Positions 51,943-59,514 of a DNA stretch of 64,000 nt are shown here, piece by piece. This stretch comes from Sulfuritalea sp. (GTDB taxonomy: Bacteria > Pseudomonadota > Gammaproteobacteria > Burkholderiales > Rhodocyclaceae), in NCBI GenBank assembly GCA_023229545.1, contig JALNZB010000002.1, positions 62,001-126,000 on the forward strand, in the 5' to 3' direction. The notes beneath the pieces are model-generated. The model saw nothing but the letters and a program-made list of their open reading frames with translations, was not told the DNA's origin and made no database searches. Position 1 is the first letter of the stretch. Each line of letters starts with the position of its first letter. The position numbers and the translations under genes are program-made.

Positions 51943-51965
51943 GGCCAGGGCGGCGCGCCCTGGCC
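51943..51965 (-). terminator. GC-rich hairpin downstream of nnrS
   Basis: GGCCAGGGCG pairs perfectly with CGCCCTGGCC around three bases, 12 bases after the nnrS stop. No T-run follows on the minus strand, so it may be a pause or mRNA-end structure and not a classical terminator. Confidence 0.45.
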
Positions 51966-51977
51966 GGGAAACTGCCG

Positions 51978-53138
51978 CTAATGTTCCTTGCCATCCACTC
52001 TGGCTTGCAGCAAAAAGGGAATCAGCCGCCACGCCAGAATTCCAAAGCCGGCGAACCAGCCGGCGGCCGCAAAAGAAATCCAGTGCATATAAGCGGCCGG
52101 GTATATCTGCGGCGCGACGACCCGCAGCACGAAGGCGGCGATCATGATCCATAGCGCCAGCTTGTCGATCGCGTCGAACACAACTTTTCTGCCGGTGTGC
52201 CCCTTGCCGATCCTGATCAGCATGGCCGGAACGATCAGCCCCATCGCGCCCAGCGTGAAAATATGCACCGAGAATGATCCGACCCATGCCGCCGGCGCAA
52301 CCTGGCCGATGAACTCGACCAGCAATTGCAGCACGATGGCGCTGTAGCCCAGGTACATGATGCCGACATCGAGCCGCCGCATGGCCAGTTGCGGCTTCCA
52401 GAAGAATAATCTGCCCGCCAGCAAGGTCGCCAACAGGAGTGAAATCCAGCCTGCCAGCCATGGCGGCATCAGGCCGGCGCCGACCAGCAGCAGGCCGAGC
52501 AGCTTGATGGCCCCGTCCAGTGCCGGCTTGCGCAGGATGGCTACCTGAAAAATGCTCTTCATGAACTGGCTCAGGGTGCGCTCCAGCATGACCAGAAACG
52601 CGACGCGAAAGAGACCGGTGGCCATGCTGACGCCGATCTGGAAATAGTCGGCGCTCAGCATCAGTTGCTTGGCGATCAAAAAAACAGGGAAGATCAACAG
52701 GAAGAAATAGTTGTCGCGATAGCTGTCGTTGTTGCGATGGCGAACCAGCGTCCATGCCAGCATGACGACAATCGACGCCAGAAACAGCGTGTTGGAAATT
52801 TCAAACAGGAATGAAGGCCAGCGCCCGCCAAACCACATGCCCGCGCGCTCGAACAGCCAGGCCGCCACCAGGAACATCAATGCCGCGCCGTGATAGCCGC
52901 GAATCCCCACCCAGTTCTTGGTCGAGGTCAGCAGAAAGCCGCCGAGCACGGCCCAGCCGAAGCCGAAAAACATCTCGTGGGCATGCCACTGCACCGCCGC
53001 GAAGGACGACTGGGGCGCAGGCAGGAGGCCGAGAAAAATCAGCACCCAGAGCAGCGGCAAGCTGAGTCCCGACAAACAGGCCAGGGTAAAGAAGGGGCGG
53101 AAGCCGACCAGCCAGAAGGGATGAGCCGAGAACTTCAT
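51978..53138 (-). CDS. nnrS: NnrS family haem-copper membrane protein
   Basis: NnrS proteins help cells withstand nitric oxide during denitrification. The 386-residue protein has about twelve helices, the family opening HPFWLVGFRPFFTLACLSGL, the haem-ligand motif AVQWHAHEMFFGFGWAVLGGFLLT, and later SFSVHIFTLGAMGLIVPAMLIRIGKGHTGRKV. All expected His are present. It lies 13 bases downstream of trmB in the same direction, so it may be co-transcribed from thiS. No nitric oxide reductase is in the window. Confidence 0.93.
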   Translation of the reverse strand: MKFSAHPFWLVGFRPFFTLACLSGLSLPLLWVLIFLGLLPAPQSSFAAVQWHAHEMFFGFGWAVLGGFLLTSTKNWVGIRGYHGAALMFLVAAWLFERAGMWFGGRWPSFLFEISNTLFLASIVVMLAWTLVRHRNNDSYRDNYFFLLIFPVFLIAKQLMLSADYFQIGVSMATGLFRVAFLVMLERTLSQFMKSIFQVAILRKPALDGAIKLLGLLLVGAGLMPPWLAGWISLLLATLLAGRLFFWKPQLAMRRLDVGIMYLGYSAIVLQLLVEFIGQVAPAAWVGSFSVHIFTLGAMGLIVPAMLIRIGKGHTGRKVVFDAIDKLALWIMIAAFVLRVVAPQIYPAAYMHWISFAAAGWFAGFGILAWRLIPFLLQARVDGKEH

Positions 53139-53151
53139 GGCGTTGCCTGCA

Positions 53152-53859
53152 TCATGCCCGACGCCGGAACACCACGTCCCACACGCCGTGGCCCAGCTTC
53201 AGGCCGCGCGTCTCGAACTTGGTCTGCGGTCGATAGGGCGGTCGCGGCGTGAAATCCTTCGCCGTATTCACCAGCAGCGGTTCGGCGGACAGTACGGCAA
53301 GCATTTGCACCGCATATTCCTCCCAGTCGGTTGCGCAATGCAGGTAGCCGCCGGGCGCCAGCCTTGTCGCCAACAGACCGACGAATCCGGGCTGGATCAG
53401 GCGGCGCTTTTGCTGGCGCTTTTTCGGCCAGGGGTCGGGGAAAAAGATGTGGATGCCCGACAGCGAACCCGGCGCGATCATGTCGCGTACTACCTCGACG
53501 GCATCGTGCTGGATCACGCGCAGGTTGGACAGTTCGCGCGTGGCGATTTCCTTCAGCAGGCTGCCGACGCCGGGGGTGTGCACCTCGATGCCGAGATAGT
53601 CGTTTTGCGGATGCGCGGCGGCGATGGTCGCCGTGGTCTCGCCCATGCCGCAGCCGATTTCGAGAATCTTCGGCGCGCTGCGACCGAACACCGCGTCGAG
53701 ATCGAGTACGCCCGGTCGATACGGGACGCCCCAGCGCGGCATGCCTTCTTCATGAAAGCGCCGCTGCGCGTCCGAGACGCGCCCCTGGCGCAGGACGAAG
53801 CTGCGGATGTGCGCGGCGCGACGCGCGGATACCGTCGCCTCGTCGTCAATCTCGCTCAT
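53152..53859 (-). CDS. trmB: tRNA (guanine-N7)-methyltransferase
   Basis: TrmB methylates G46 of tRNA. The 235-residue protein has the SAM site ILEIGCGMGETTATIAAAHPQNDYLGIEVHTPGVG and the diagnostic active-site block IHIFFPDPWPKKRQQKRRLIQP, plus GGYLHCATDWEEYA. The ATG at 53859 overlaps the preceding small gene as ATGA. It is part of thiS-thiG-orf-trmB-nnrS on the minus strand. Confidence 0.96.
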   Translation of the reverse strand: MSEIDDEATVSARRAAHIRSFVLRQGRVSDAQRRFHEEGMPRWGVPYRPGVLDLDAVFGRSAPKILEIGCGMGETTATIAAAHPQNDYLGIEVHTPGVGSLLKEIATRELSNLRVIQHDAVEVVRDMIAPGSLSGIHIFFPDPWPKKRQQKRRLIQPGFVGLLATRLAPGGYLHCATDWEEYAVQMLAVLSAEPLLVNTAKDFTPRPPYRPQTKFETRGLKLGHGVWDVVFRRRA

Positions 53860-54461
53860 TCGGCGGCAGGGGCAAGAGTCGGCGCTGGCGCTACGGCGGT
53901 CGGCGGCGCCGTCTCGGCGACCGTTGGGTCGATGCCTTCCGTCAGCATCCTGTCGAGCTCGTAGCGCGGTCGCACGATGGCCTCTGGCAGGCTGGCGCAG
54001 GCGGCATGCAAGGTGATTTCGCCCAATGCCGGCTCGATGCTGTTACCGAGATTCAAGGCGCGCGAAAGATCGGGCCACCGCGCCTCGGCGCCGCGCGGGC
54101 CGAAATAATATTGGGCGAGATCATGCACAATGATTTCGATGGTTTTGCCCTGTTTTGCATGCCAGACGGCGTAGGCGTCCTGGATTGGCTGTGAATGCGA
54201 CGGCAGGTCGAGACACGCCGCCGCCAGCAAGGATAAGCCGTGGGCGAGACCGAACAGGCGCTGGCGAATCAGGATTTCCGGCTGGTCGAAGGCGTAGCCC
54301 GATCGATTGGGCAGAACCTCCAGCGCGGGAGAAGTTGCCGCCGGAGTTTCGGTCACGTCGCCGGTCCGTGCGCGGGTCTGTGCGCTGGTCTGTGAAGTGT
54401 CCTCCGCCAGCGCCGGAGCCAGCAGCGCCATGCACAGCATGCCGGCGAAAACGCGTCTCAC
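53856..54461 (-). CDS. Exported protein of unknown function between thiG and trmB
   Basis: This 201-residue protein has a signal peptide (MRRVFAGMLCMALLAPALA), a Thr/Ala-rich linker, and a helical body (FDQPEILIRQRLFGLAHGLSLLAAACLDLPSHSQPIQDAYAVWHAKQG). I do not recognise the family. The C-terminus (TAVAPAPTLAPAAE) is encoded by a dispersed-repeat copy (53875-53898), so the end of the protein may be repeat-derived. The GTG at 54461 overlaps the thiG stop as GTGA, and its stop overlaps trmB, placing it firmly in the operon. Confidence 0.75.
   Translation of the reverse strand: MRRVFAGMLCMALLAPALAEDTSQTSAQTRARTGDVTETPAATSPALEVLPNRSGYAFDQPEILIRQRLFGLAHGLSLLAAACLDLPSHSQPIQDAYAVWHAKQGKTIEIIVHDLAQYYFGPRGAEARWPDLSRALNLGNSIEPALGEITLHAACASLPEAIVRPRYELDRMLTEGIDPTVAETAPPTAVAPAPTLAPAAE
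53875..53898 (+). repeat. Dispersed 22-base repeat, copy 10 (3' end of exported-protein gene)
   Basis: Full match. Read as AVAPAPTL, the same frame as in rlpA. Confidence 0.8.
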
Positions 54462-55255
54462 GTCTTGCCGTGGCCGATCAGTCCGCCGCTGGGCGAACTC
54501 GGGGTCGCCGCGTAATATTTCTTCGGCATGCGACCGGCGCGCCAGGCTTCGCGTCCGGCCTCGACCGCCTTCTTCATGGCGCCGGCCATCAGCACCGGGT
54601 CCTGCGCGCCGGCAATCGCCGTATTCATCAGCACGCCGTCGCAGCCGAGTTCCATCGCAATCGCCGCGTCCGAGGCCGTGCCGACGCCGGCGTCGACCAG
54701 CACCGGAACTTTCGACTGCTCGATGATCAGCTTGAGGTTCCACGGATTCAGGATGCCCATGCCGGAACCAATCAGCGAGGCCAGCGGCATGATTGCGACG
54801 CAGCCGATGTCCTCCAGCATGCGCGCCTGGATCGGATCGTCGGCGCAATACACCATCACCTGAAAGCCTTCCTTGACCAGCGTCGCGGCGGCCTTGAGGG
54901 TTTCCGGCATGTTGGGAAACAGGGTTTGCGGATCGCCCAGCACTTCGAGCTTGACCAGCGCATGGCCGTCGAGCAGTTCGCGGCCCAGGCGCAAGGTGCG
55001 CACCGCGTCGTCGGCCGTGTAGCAGCCCGCCGTGTTGGGCAAAATGGTGAATTGCGCGGGCGGCAGCACTTCCAGCAGCGACGGCTGGCCCGGTTCCTGG
55101 CCGATGTTGGTGCGACGAATGGCGACCGTAACGATCTCCGCGCCCGAGGCATCGATGGCGGCGCGCGTCTGCGCGAAATCCTTGTACTTGCCGGTGCCGA
55201 CCAGGAGGCGCGAGCGATAGGCCTTGCCGGCAATGACGAGAGAATCCTGGTTCAT
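54458..55255 (-). CDS. thiG: Thiazole synthase
   Basis: ThiG forms the thiazole phosphate of thiamine from deoxyxylulose phosphate, dehydroglycine and ThiS thiocarboxylate. The 265-residue TIM barrel shows the Schiff-base Lys in ALVKLEVLGDPQTL, the phosphate site GSGMGILNPWNLKLIIE and VPVLVDAGVGTASDAAIAMELGCDGVLMNTAIAGAQDPV. It follows thiS by 21 bases. No TPP riboswitch is visible upstream of thiS, and no other thi gene is nearby. Confidence 0.96.
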   Translation of the reverse strand: MNQDSLVIAGKAYRSRLLVGTGKYKDFAQTRAAIDASGAEIVTVAIRRTNIGQEPGQPSLLEVLPPAQFTILPNTAGCYTADDAVRTLRLGRELLDGHALVKLEVLGDPQTLFPNMPETLKAAATLVKEGFQVMVYCADDPIQARMLEDIGCVAIMPLASLIGSGMGILNPWNLKLIIEQSKVPVLVDAGVGTASDAAIAMELGCDGVLMNTAIAGAQDPVLMAGAMKKAVEAGREAWRAGRMPKKYYAATPSSPSGGLIGHGKT

Positions 55256-55276
55256 GGGGTCAGTCCTGATAAGTTG

Positions 55277-55477
55277 CTAGCCGCCGCCGACGGCGACGAC
55301 AATTTCGATGCGGTCGTCGGCGGCGAGCAGGGTCTCGGCGTGCCGGCTCTTGACTACGATCTCGCCGTTTCGCTCCACCGCAACGCGCTTGCCCGCCAAT
55401 CCGCGCGCCTCCAGCAGGGCCGCGACGCTCAGGGGCGCTTGCAGTTGCTGCGGCTCGCCGTTGATGATGATGTCCAT
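55277..55477 (-). CDS. thiS: Sulfur carrier protein ThiS
   Basis: ThiS is a ubiquitin-fold carrier whose C-terminal Gly-Gly is converted to a thiocarboxylate for thiazole synthesis. The 66-residue frame starts MDIIINGEPQQLQAPLSVAALLEARGL and ends IEIVVAVGGG with the required glycines. It starts the thiS-thiG unit. A GC hairpin lies 65 bases upstream. Confidence 0.93.
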   Translation of the reverse strand: MDIIINGEPQQLQAPLSVAALLEARGLAGKRVAVERNGEIVVKSRHAETLLAADDRIEIVVAVGGG

Positions 55478-55541
55478 TGCTTACGTAAATACAAAAATAA
55501 GGGCGCCCGGCGATATTCGAGCGCAGCGAGCCAATCAATAG

Positions 55542-55561
55542 CCTCCCCCGCGAGGGGGAGG
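55542..55561. repeat. GC hairpin of REP type between permease gene and thiS
   Basis: CCTCCCCC and GGGGGAGG pair around GCGA. The following GACGGGAGGGGGTGGG makes this the familiar intergenic repeat seen in many Proteobacteria. It may end permease transcription, but no T-run follows. Confidence 0.55.
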
Positions 55562-55597
55562 ACGGGAGGGGGTGGGTGTCATTGCACTTGTTTCATT

Positions 55598-56389
55598 TTA
55601 CTTCAGCAGGCGACGCCGGATCAGCGTCACCGCAATCCAGAAGGCGATCAGCGTCACCGCCAGCAAAGCCGCGATGTGGCCGACGATGCCCGTCGGTATT
55701 TCGCCGAACAGCAGCGGTCGCACCAGCGCCACCGCATGCGTCAGCGGCAGCCAGGCCGCCACCGCCTGCACCAGCGGTGGCAACTGGTCGGGCGGGAAAA
55801 ATACGCCGCACAGCAGCACCATCGGTGTGATGAAGAGGGTGAAGTAGTACATGAAAAAGTCGTAGGAGGGCGCCAGCGCGGTGACGATCAGGCCCAGCGC
55901 GGCGAAGGCCAGCCCGGTAAGAAATATCACGGGAAGCGACCACAAGGCCAGCGGCGAAGCGACGAAGCCGAGCAGGGAAATAATGACCAGAATCGCTACC
56001 CCGGACAAGGTGGCCTTGGCCGCCGCCCAGAGCAGCTCGCCGGCCATCACGTCGTCCAGCGTCACCGGCGCATTCATGATCGCCTCCCAGGTGCGCTGCA
56101 CATGCATGCGCGAAAACGCCGAGTACAGCGTTTCAAAAGAGGCGGCGTTCATGGTCGAGGCGCAGACCGTGCCGCTGGCCAGAAAGGCGATATAGGACAC
56201 GCCGTGGATCTGCGGCAGCAGCCCGCCCAGGCCGTAGCCGAGGCCGAACAGATAAATCATCGGGTCCGCCAGATTGCCCAGCAGGGAAGGAATGGCGAGC
56301 TTCTTCCAGACCAGGAAGTTGCGCCGCCAGACGGCGAAGGCGCGGCTGGAAAGTTCCGGCAGGGCGGGAAGCAGTGATTTCGTGGACAT
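55598..56389 (-). CDS. NodJ-type ABC-2 transporter permease
   Basis: The 263-residue permease has six helices and the NodJ/YadH pattern: VWRRNFLVWKKLAIPSLLGNLADPMIYLFGLGYGLG, then FSRMHVQRTWEAIMNAPVTLDDVMAGELLWAAAKA and FGEIPTGIVGHIAALLAVTLIAFWIAVTLIRRRL. It would export a small lipid-like or glycolipid substrate with the NodI-type ATPase encoded at 60730-61641. The two genes normally touch. Here 4.3 kb of accessory DNA separates them, so the permease probably depends on its own promoter now. Confidence 0.9.
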   Translation of the reverse strand: MSTKSLLPALPELSSRAFAVWRRNFLVWKKLAIPSLLGNLADPMIYLFGLGYGLGGLLPQIHGVSYIAFLASGTVCASTMNAASFETLYSAFSRMHVQRTWEAIMNAPVTLDDVMAGELLWAAAKATLSGVAILVIISLLGFVASPLALWSLPVIFLTGLAFAALGLIVTALAPSYDFFMYYFTLFITPMVLLCGVFFPPDQLPPLVQAVAAWLPLTHAVALVRPLLFGEIPTGIVGHIAALLAVTLIAFWIAVTLIRRRLLK

Positions 56390-56418
56390 CGGACCCCAAT
56401 CATAGCGAACCGCACTCC

Positions 56419-56442
56419 AGAAGTCGGCGCTGGCGGAACGGC
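56419..56442 (+). repeat. Dispersed 22-base repeat, copy 11 (left edge of accessory block)
   Basis: Full match. It lies 30 bases upstream of the nodJ-type start and upstream of the diguanylate cyclase gene, in the same orientation as copies 12 and 13. Confidence 0.8.
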
Positions 56443-56490
56443 AATTCTCGCTATCGCGGAGCAAATTCGGAGTCGACGCTTTGGTTTAAG

Positions 56491-57795
56491 ATGCCAAAAG
56501 CGGTCCGCCTGAACTTGTCACGGATAACAAACCCCGCAGAGGATATTCCATTGTCACCCATGCCGCCCGAAGTCGCGTCGCCCACGCAGCCTCCCCAGGA
56601 CAGACGCCAGCGGACGCCCGTTGCGTCGGAGGTCGATCAAGACAAGCGCTCCACGTTTGCTTGCTGTGCACTCTTCATCTACAGGTTCAGGCTTGAGGAC
56701 ATCGTCAGCACGCGGTATCACTCCGACGATTTCATCGAAACCCGCGCCGGATATATTGCCGTGCGCCTGCGCTACATGGCAATGTTCTACGCGGCGGCCG
56801 TTCCGCTGTGGATTCCCGTCGATTACCTGCTCCTGAGCCGGGAGCACTTCATCGCCATGATCCTGCCCAAGTTGTTTCTCACGGCTTCCCTGATACCGCT
56901 CGGGATGCTCACGTTGCGCAAGCACACCAGCCATCAGATACACGTCATTTTCGCGCTCGTATTCATCGTCGCCGGCATGTTCTACTTTGCTTCCATGCTG
57001 ATCCTCGGTCAGGGCGGCGCCGAACCCATGCTGGCCGGCTACAGCCTCATGCCTTTCATGTTGATTGCGATGCTGGGGGTATTCCCCCTTACGCTGGTCT
57101 GGGGCGTCGCCATGAGCGCGCTCATCATGCTCTTCTATCTGGCGCTGGAAATTGCGCTGGGCCGGTTGCTGACCATCGATACCGCCAACATGGTCTGGGT
57201 GCTGTTTATCCTGGCGGGCGTATCCCTCTGGGTTCAATCGAGCCAGTTGTTGATGCTGCTCAAGCTCTATCGCGAATCCACCCGTGACCCGCTGACGGGA
57301 ATGATCAATCGGCGCGTGTTGATGCGACGCCTGACCACGGAAATCGCCCACCGCAAGGCAGATGGATCTTCGTTTTGCATTCTGATGTTCGATCTTGACC
57401 GCTTCAAGCGCGTCAATGACAACTATGGTCATCTGATCGGCGACAAAGTACTGAAAACCACTGCGGATATTCTGCAACAGGGCTTGCGCGAACATGACAT
57501 CGTCGCCCGTTTCGGCGGCGAGGAGTTTGTCGCCGTGCTGCCCGGCTTCGGGAGCGATGCGGCAATGGTGGTGGCCGAGCGCATTCGCGCGAACTGCCAC
57601 GATACCTATGTCACCGCGCCAAACGGCGACCGCATCCAGCTCAGTACCAGCGTCGGTGTTACCGAATATGAAGCGGGCGAGGCGATCGAGGCCACGCTCA
57701 ACCGCGCCGATGAGTCGCTCTACAAGGCCAAGGAGTTGGGGCGCAACCGGGTGGTGCATAGCCAGAGCGAAGGCTTTGTCAGCCAGGGCAGCTAA
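56491..57795 (+). CDS. Membrane diguanylate cyclase (GGDEF)
   Basis: This enzyme makes cyclic-di-GMP. It has about six membrane helices (AVPLWIPVDYLLLS to VWVLFILAGVSLWV), then a GGDEF domain with DPLTGMINRRVLMRRL, MFDLDRFKRVNDNYGHLIGD, the active site FGGEEF, and the inhibitory site RxxD (REHD) five residues before it. The protein is about 434 residues from the ATG at 56491. An ATG at 56560 is also possible. It starts just inside the left repeat boundary of the accessory block and has no partner gene nearby. Confidence 0.9.
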   Translation: MPKAVRLNLSRITNPAEDIPLSPMPPEVASPTQPPQDRRQRTPVASEVDQDKRSTFACCALFIYRFRLEDIVSTRYHSDDFIETRAGYIAVRLRYMAMFYAAAVPLWIPVDYLLLSREHFIAMILPKLFLTASLIPLGMLTLRKHTSHQIHVIFALVFIVAGMFYFASMLILGQGGAEPMLAGYSLMPFMLIAMLGVFPLTLVWGVAMSALIMLFYLALEIALGRLLTIDTANMVWVLFILAGVSLWVQSSQLLMLLKLYRESTRDPLTGMINRRVLMRRLTTEIAHRKADGSSFCILMFDLDRFKRVNDNYGHLIGDKVLKTTADILQQGLREHDIVARFGGEEFVAVLPGFGSDAAMVVAERIRANCHDTYVTAPNGDRIQLSTSVGVTEYEAGEAIEATLNRADESLYKAKELGRNRVVHSQSEGFVSQGS

Positions 57796-57829
57796 CCGGA
57801 CCGGCTTCGCATTGTTTTCGGTCGAGAAC

Positions 57830-57869
57830 GTAGAGTCACCGACGCGGCTTTAGTGCGCAGCGTCCAGAG
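57830..57869 (+). repeat. Left direct repeat flanking yefM-yoeB
   Basis: GTAGAGTCACCGACG, then CGGCTTTAGTGCGCAGCG and TCCAGAG. The same sequence with a six-base addition recurs at 58470-58515 in the same orientation, on the other side of the toxin-antitoxin pair. Confidence 0.6.
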
Positions 57870-57920
57870 CGCGAAGCGAACGGGGTTGCCGCCGGATTGT
57901 TGGACAATTGGAGACCGGTG

Positions 57921-57940
57921 ATGTACAGTAAAACGTACAT
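57921..57940. promoter_or_regulatory. YefM-type operator of the yefM-yoeB operon
   Basis: ATGTAC and GTACAT form an inverted repeat with an eight-base spacer. It contains the TGTACA core known for YefM operators and a CGTACA near-copy centred 12 bases away, the spacing reported for E. coli YefM. It lies 17 bases upstream of the antitoxin start, fitting autorepression. Confidence 0.65.
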
Positions 57941-57956
57941 ATCGGGAGCCATAAAC

Positions 57957-58208
57957 ATGGATGCAATGACCTATACCACCGTCCGCGCCAACCTCGCCAG
58001 CACAATGGACAGAGTTTGCGATGACCACGAAGCCTTGATTATCACGCGCAACGGCGAGCGGGCCGTGGTGATGCTCTCGCTCGAAGACTTCAAGGCTCTT
58101 GAGGAAACGGCCTACCTGTTGCGTACGCCCGCTAACGCCAAGCGACTTCTCTCGGCGGTCGCACAGCTGAACACTGGCAAAGGCGTTGAGCGGAAGCTGG
58201 CGAAGTGA
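57957..58208 (+). CDS. yefM: Type II antitoxin YefM (Phd/YefM family)
   Basis: The 83-residue protein has the Phd/YefM N-terminal DNA-binding fold (MTYTTVRANLASTMDRVCDDHEALIITRNGERAVVMLSLEDFKALEETAYLLRTPANAKRLL) and a short C-terminal toxin-binding tail. The ATG at 57957 has a GGGAG ribosome site. ATGs further upstream would run through the operator. Its stop overlaps the yoeB start as GTGA, the classical arrangement. Confidence 0.93.
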   Translation: MDAMTYTTVRANLASTMDRVCDDHEALIITRNGERAVVMLSLEDFKALEETAYLLRTPANAKRLLSAVAQLNTGKGVERKLAK

Positions 58209-58459
58209 GGCTGATTTTCGCGGACGAAGCATGGGAAGACTATCTCTATTGGCAAAAGCAGGACAAACGCATGGTCGAGCGAATCAATAAGCTGATACGA
58301 GAAACACAGCGTGAACCCTTTGCGGGCGTAGGAAAGCCAGAAGCGTTGAAGCATGCGCTGTCGGGCTACTGGTCACGCCGCATAACAGACGAGCACCGAA
58401 TGGTGTACCGCATCGAAGGCGGTGCGCTTCTGGCCGCTCAATTGCGCTTCCATTATTGA
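58205..58459 (+). CDS. yoeB: Type II toxin YoeB (ribosome-dependent mRNA interferase)
   Basis: This 84-residue RelE-fold toxin has the opening IFADEAWEDYLYWQKQDKRMVERINKLIRETQREPFAGVGKPEALKH. The catalytic set is Glu in GKPEALK, Arg in HRMVYRI, and the C-terminal His-Tyr. All expected catalytic residues are present and the frame is intact, so the toxin should be active. It starts with GTG in overlap with yefM. The pair is bounded on both sides by a 40-base direct repeat. Confidence 0.94.
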   Translation: MRLIFADEAWEDYLYWQKQDKRMVERINKLIRETQREPFAGVGKPEALKHALSGYWSRRITDEHRMVYRIEGGALLAAQLRFHY

Positions 58460-58469
58460 GACCTCCAGC

Positions 58470-58515
58470 GTAGAAGTCACCGGCGCTGCGCGGCTTTATC
58501 GCGCAGCGCCCAGTG
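58470..58515 (+). repeat. Right direct repeat flanking yefM-yoeB
   Basis: GTAGAAGTCACCGGCG, CTGCGCGGCTTTATCG and CGCAGCGCCCAGTG. It is a longer relative of 57830-57869 and itself forms an 11-base stem (GGCGCTGCGCG with CGCGCAGCGCC) just after the yoeB stop, so it may also end transcription. Confidence 0.6.
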
Positions 58516-58537
58516 GAATGATGGGTTCGGCGTCTGG

Positions 58538-58821
58538 TTACGCCGCAAGCTTCATGACCTTGAGTGCTTTACGCCCTTGCTCCGCGTGCCACAGGTCATA
58601 CTGCACTTGCTGGCTCAGCCAACTCTCGGCGCTGGTGTTAAAGGCAATGGATAGGCGAATCGCCATTTCAGGACTGATGCCAGAGCGCCCATTAAGGATT
58701 GCCGAAAGGGTTTTACGGCTTACGCCCAGACCTTCCGCAGCCTCGGTAACCGTAAGGCCTACAGGCTCCAGGCAAAGCGCCTTGATGATTTCACCGGATG
58801 AGGGGGATTGTGCATACGCAT
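58538..58821 (-). pseudogene. higA: Frameshifted HigA-type antitoxin gene
   Basis: The body (GEIIKALCLEPVGLTVTEAAEGLGVSRKTLSAILNGRSGISPEMAIRLSIAFNTSAESWLSQQVQYDLW) is a clear HigA helix-turn-helix protein. The expected start MRMHNPPHP is present at 58821 but in a different frame. One base is missing at CATCCG-GTGAA near 58794-58797, where the family has Pro-Gly-Glu. Restoring one G gives a normal 94-residue HigA. It may be true decay or an assembly error. No alternative start in the body frame is convincing. Confidence 0.75.
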
Positions 58822-58832
58822 AGCAAATTACC

Positions 58833-58957
58833 TCAGTGATAGTCCTCGTAGTCCACCAGTTCGGCGTCCCTTCCCACAAACTGAAACGTGACCCGCCAGT
58901 TGCCGCTTACCCACACCGACCAGACGCCTTTGCGCTCACCCTTGAGTGCGCCTATTT
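58833..58957 (-). pseudogene. higB: C-terminal fragment of a HigB toxin
   Basis: The minus-strand reading GALKGERKGVWSVWVSGNWRVTFQFVGRDAELVDYEDYH is the C-terminal half of HigB, with the GNWR and DYEDYH motifs. It ends 11 bases before the higA start, the normal spacing. The first half is missing. Similarity stops at the brnA stop codon (58952), so brnTA DNA has replaced or cut the 5' part. The toxin is dead. Confidence 0.75.
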
Positions 58958-59161
58958 CCAATTGAGATCGAGCTTGCGATGAGAAGCGGCGCAGTCCCTC
59001 AAGTACAGGTTGATGAGGCTCTGGTATGGAATGCCTACGTCTTCAGAGACTGCCTTGAAGTACGTGATGGACTCTTCGTCGAGCCGAATGGTTATCTGCT
59101 TCTTGAGTTGTGCTGCGTATGGGTTCTTCCTCGCAGTGGAGAAGTCATATTCTTTTCGCAT
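58952..59161 (-). CDS. brnA: BrnA-type antitoxin
   Basis: This 69-residue protein is of the BrnA type: MRKEYDFSTARKNPYAAQLKKQITIRLDEESITYFKAVSEDVGIPYQSLINLYLRDCA, a ribbon-helix-helix DNA-binding antitoxin. It starts nine bases after the brnT stop with a GAGGTG ribosome site. The C-terminal end (SHRKLDLNWK) meets the higB fragment, so the natural terminus may have been changed by the fusion. Confidence 0.88.
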   Translation of the reverse strand: MRKEYDFSTARKNPYAAQLKKQITIRLDEESITYFKAVSEDVGIPYQSLINLYLRDCAASHRKLDLNWK

Positions 59162-59170
59162 GTGGCACCT

Positions 59171-59452
59171 CTATAAATAAGATTTGGATTCCTTGGCAGT
59201 CGCCTTGCGCGCGGAGATGATGCGAATACCGTTACTTTCGCTCCGATAGCAGTGACAGACGAGCAGCAGGCGAAGCGCGCTACTGAGACCAAGAAGAACA
59301 AAGCGGTCTTCGTCTTCTGAGTGATCTGGATCGTCGATCAGCTTGGCGCGTTCATCGACGAAGACGGACTTGGCCTCATCGAAGCTCACGCCGTGCTTCC
59401 TGACGTTCGCGGCAGCTTTCCGATCATCCCACTCGAAGTGAAGTGTGCTCAT
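59171..59452 (-). CDS. brnT: BrnT-type toxin
   Basis: This 93-residue RelE-like ribonuclease toxin has FEWDDRKAAANVRKHGVSFDEAKSVFVDERAKLIDDPDHSEDEDRFVLLGLSS, the BrnT signature with EWD and the NxxKHG motif, and IRIISARKATAKESKSY at the end. Gene order brnT then brnA is the family norm. The ATG at 59452 is used. A GTG two codons upstream is possible. The toxin looks intact. Confidence 0.92.
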   Translation of the reverse strand: MSTLHFEWDDRKAAANVRKHGVSFDEAKSVFVDERAKLIDDPDHSEDEDRFVLLGLSSALRLLLVCHCYRSESNGIRIISARKATAKESKSYL

Positions 59453-59514
59453 GTGCACAGTGTAACTACAATGTAGTGCATCAGCAAGGGCAACTCACAA
59501 TACGTACTGGAGAG

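Noticed and set aside
55478..55597. TPP riboswitch upstream of thiS
   Set aside because: The region holds only a GC hairpin. No thi-box sequence is seen.
57796..57956. Integron attC-like site upstream of yefM (GTTGGAC with nearby stem)
   Set aside because: No matching partner core site, no integrase in the window, and the second copy of the flank lacks the core sequence.
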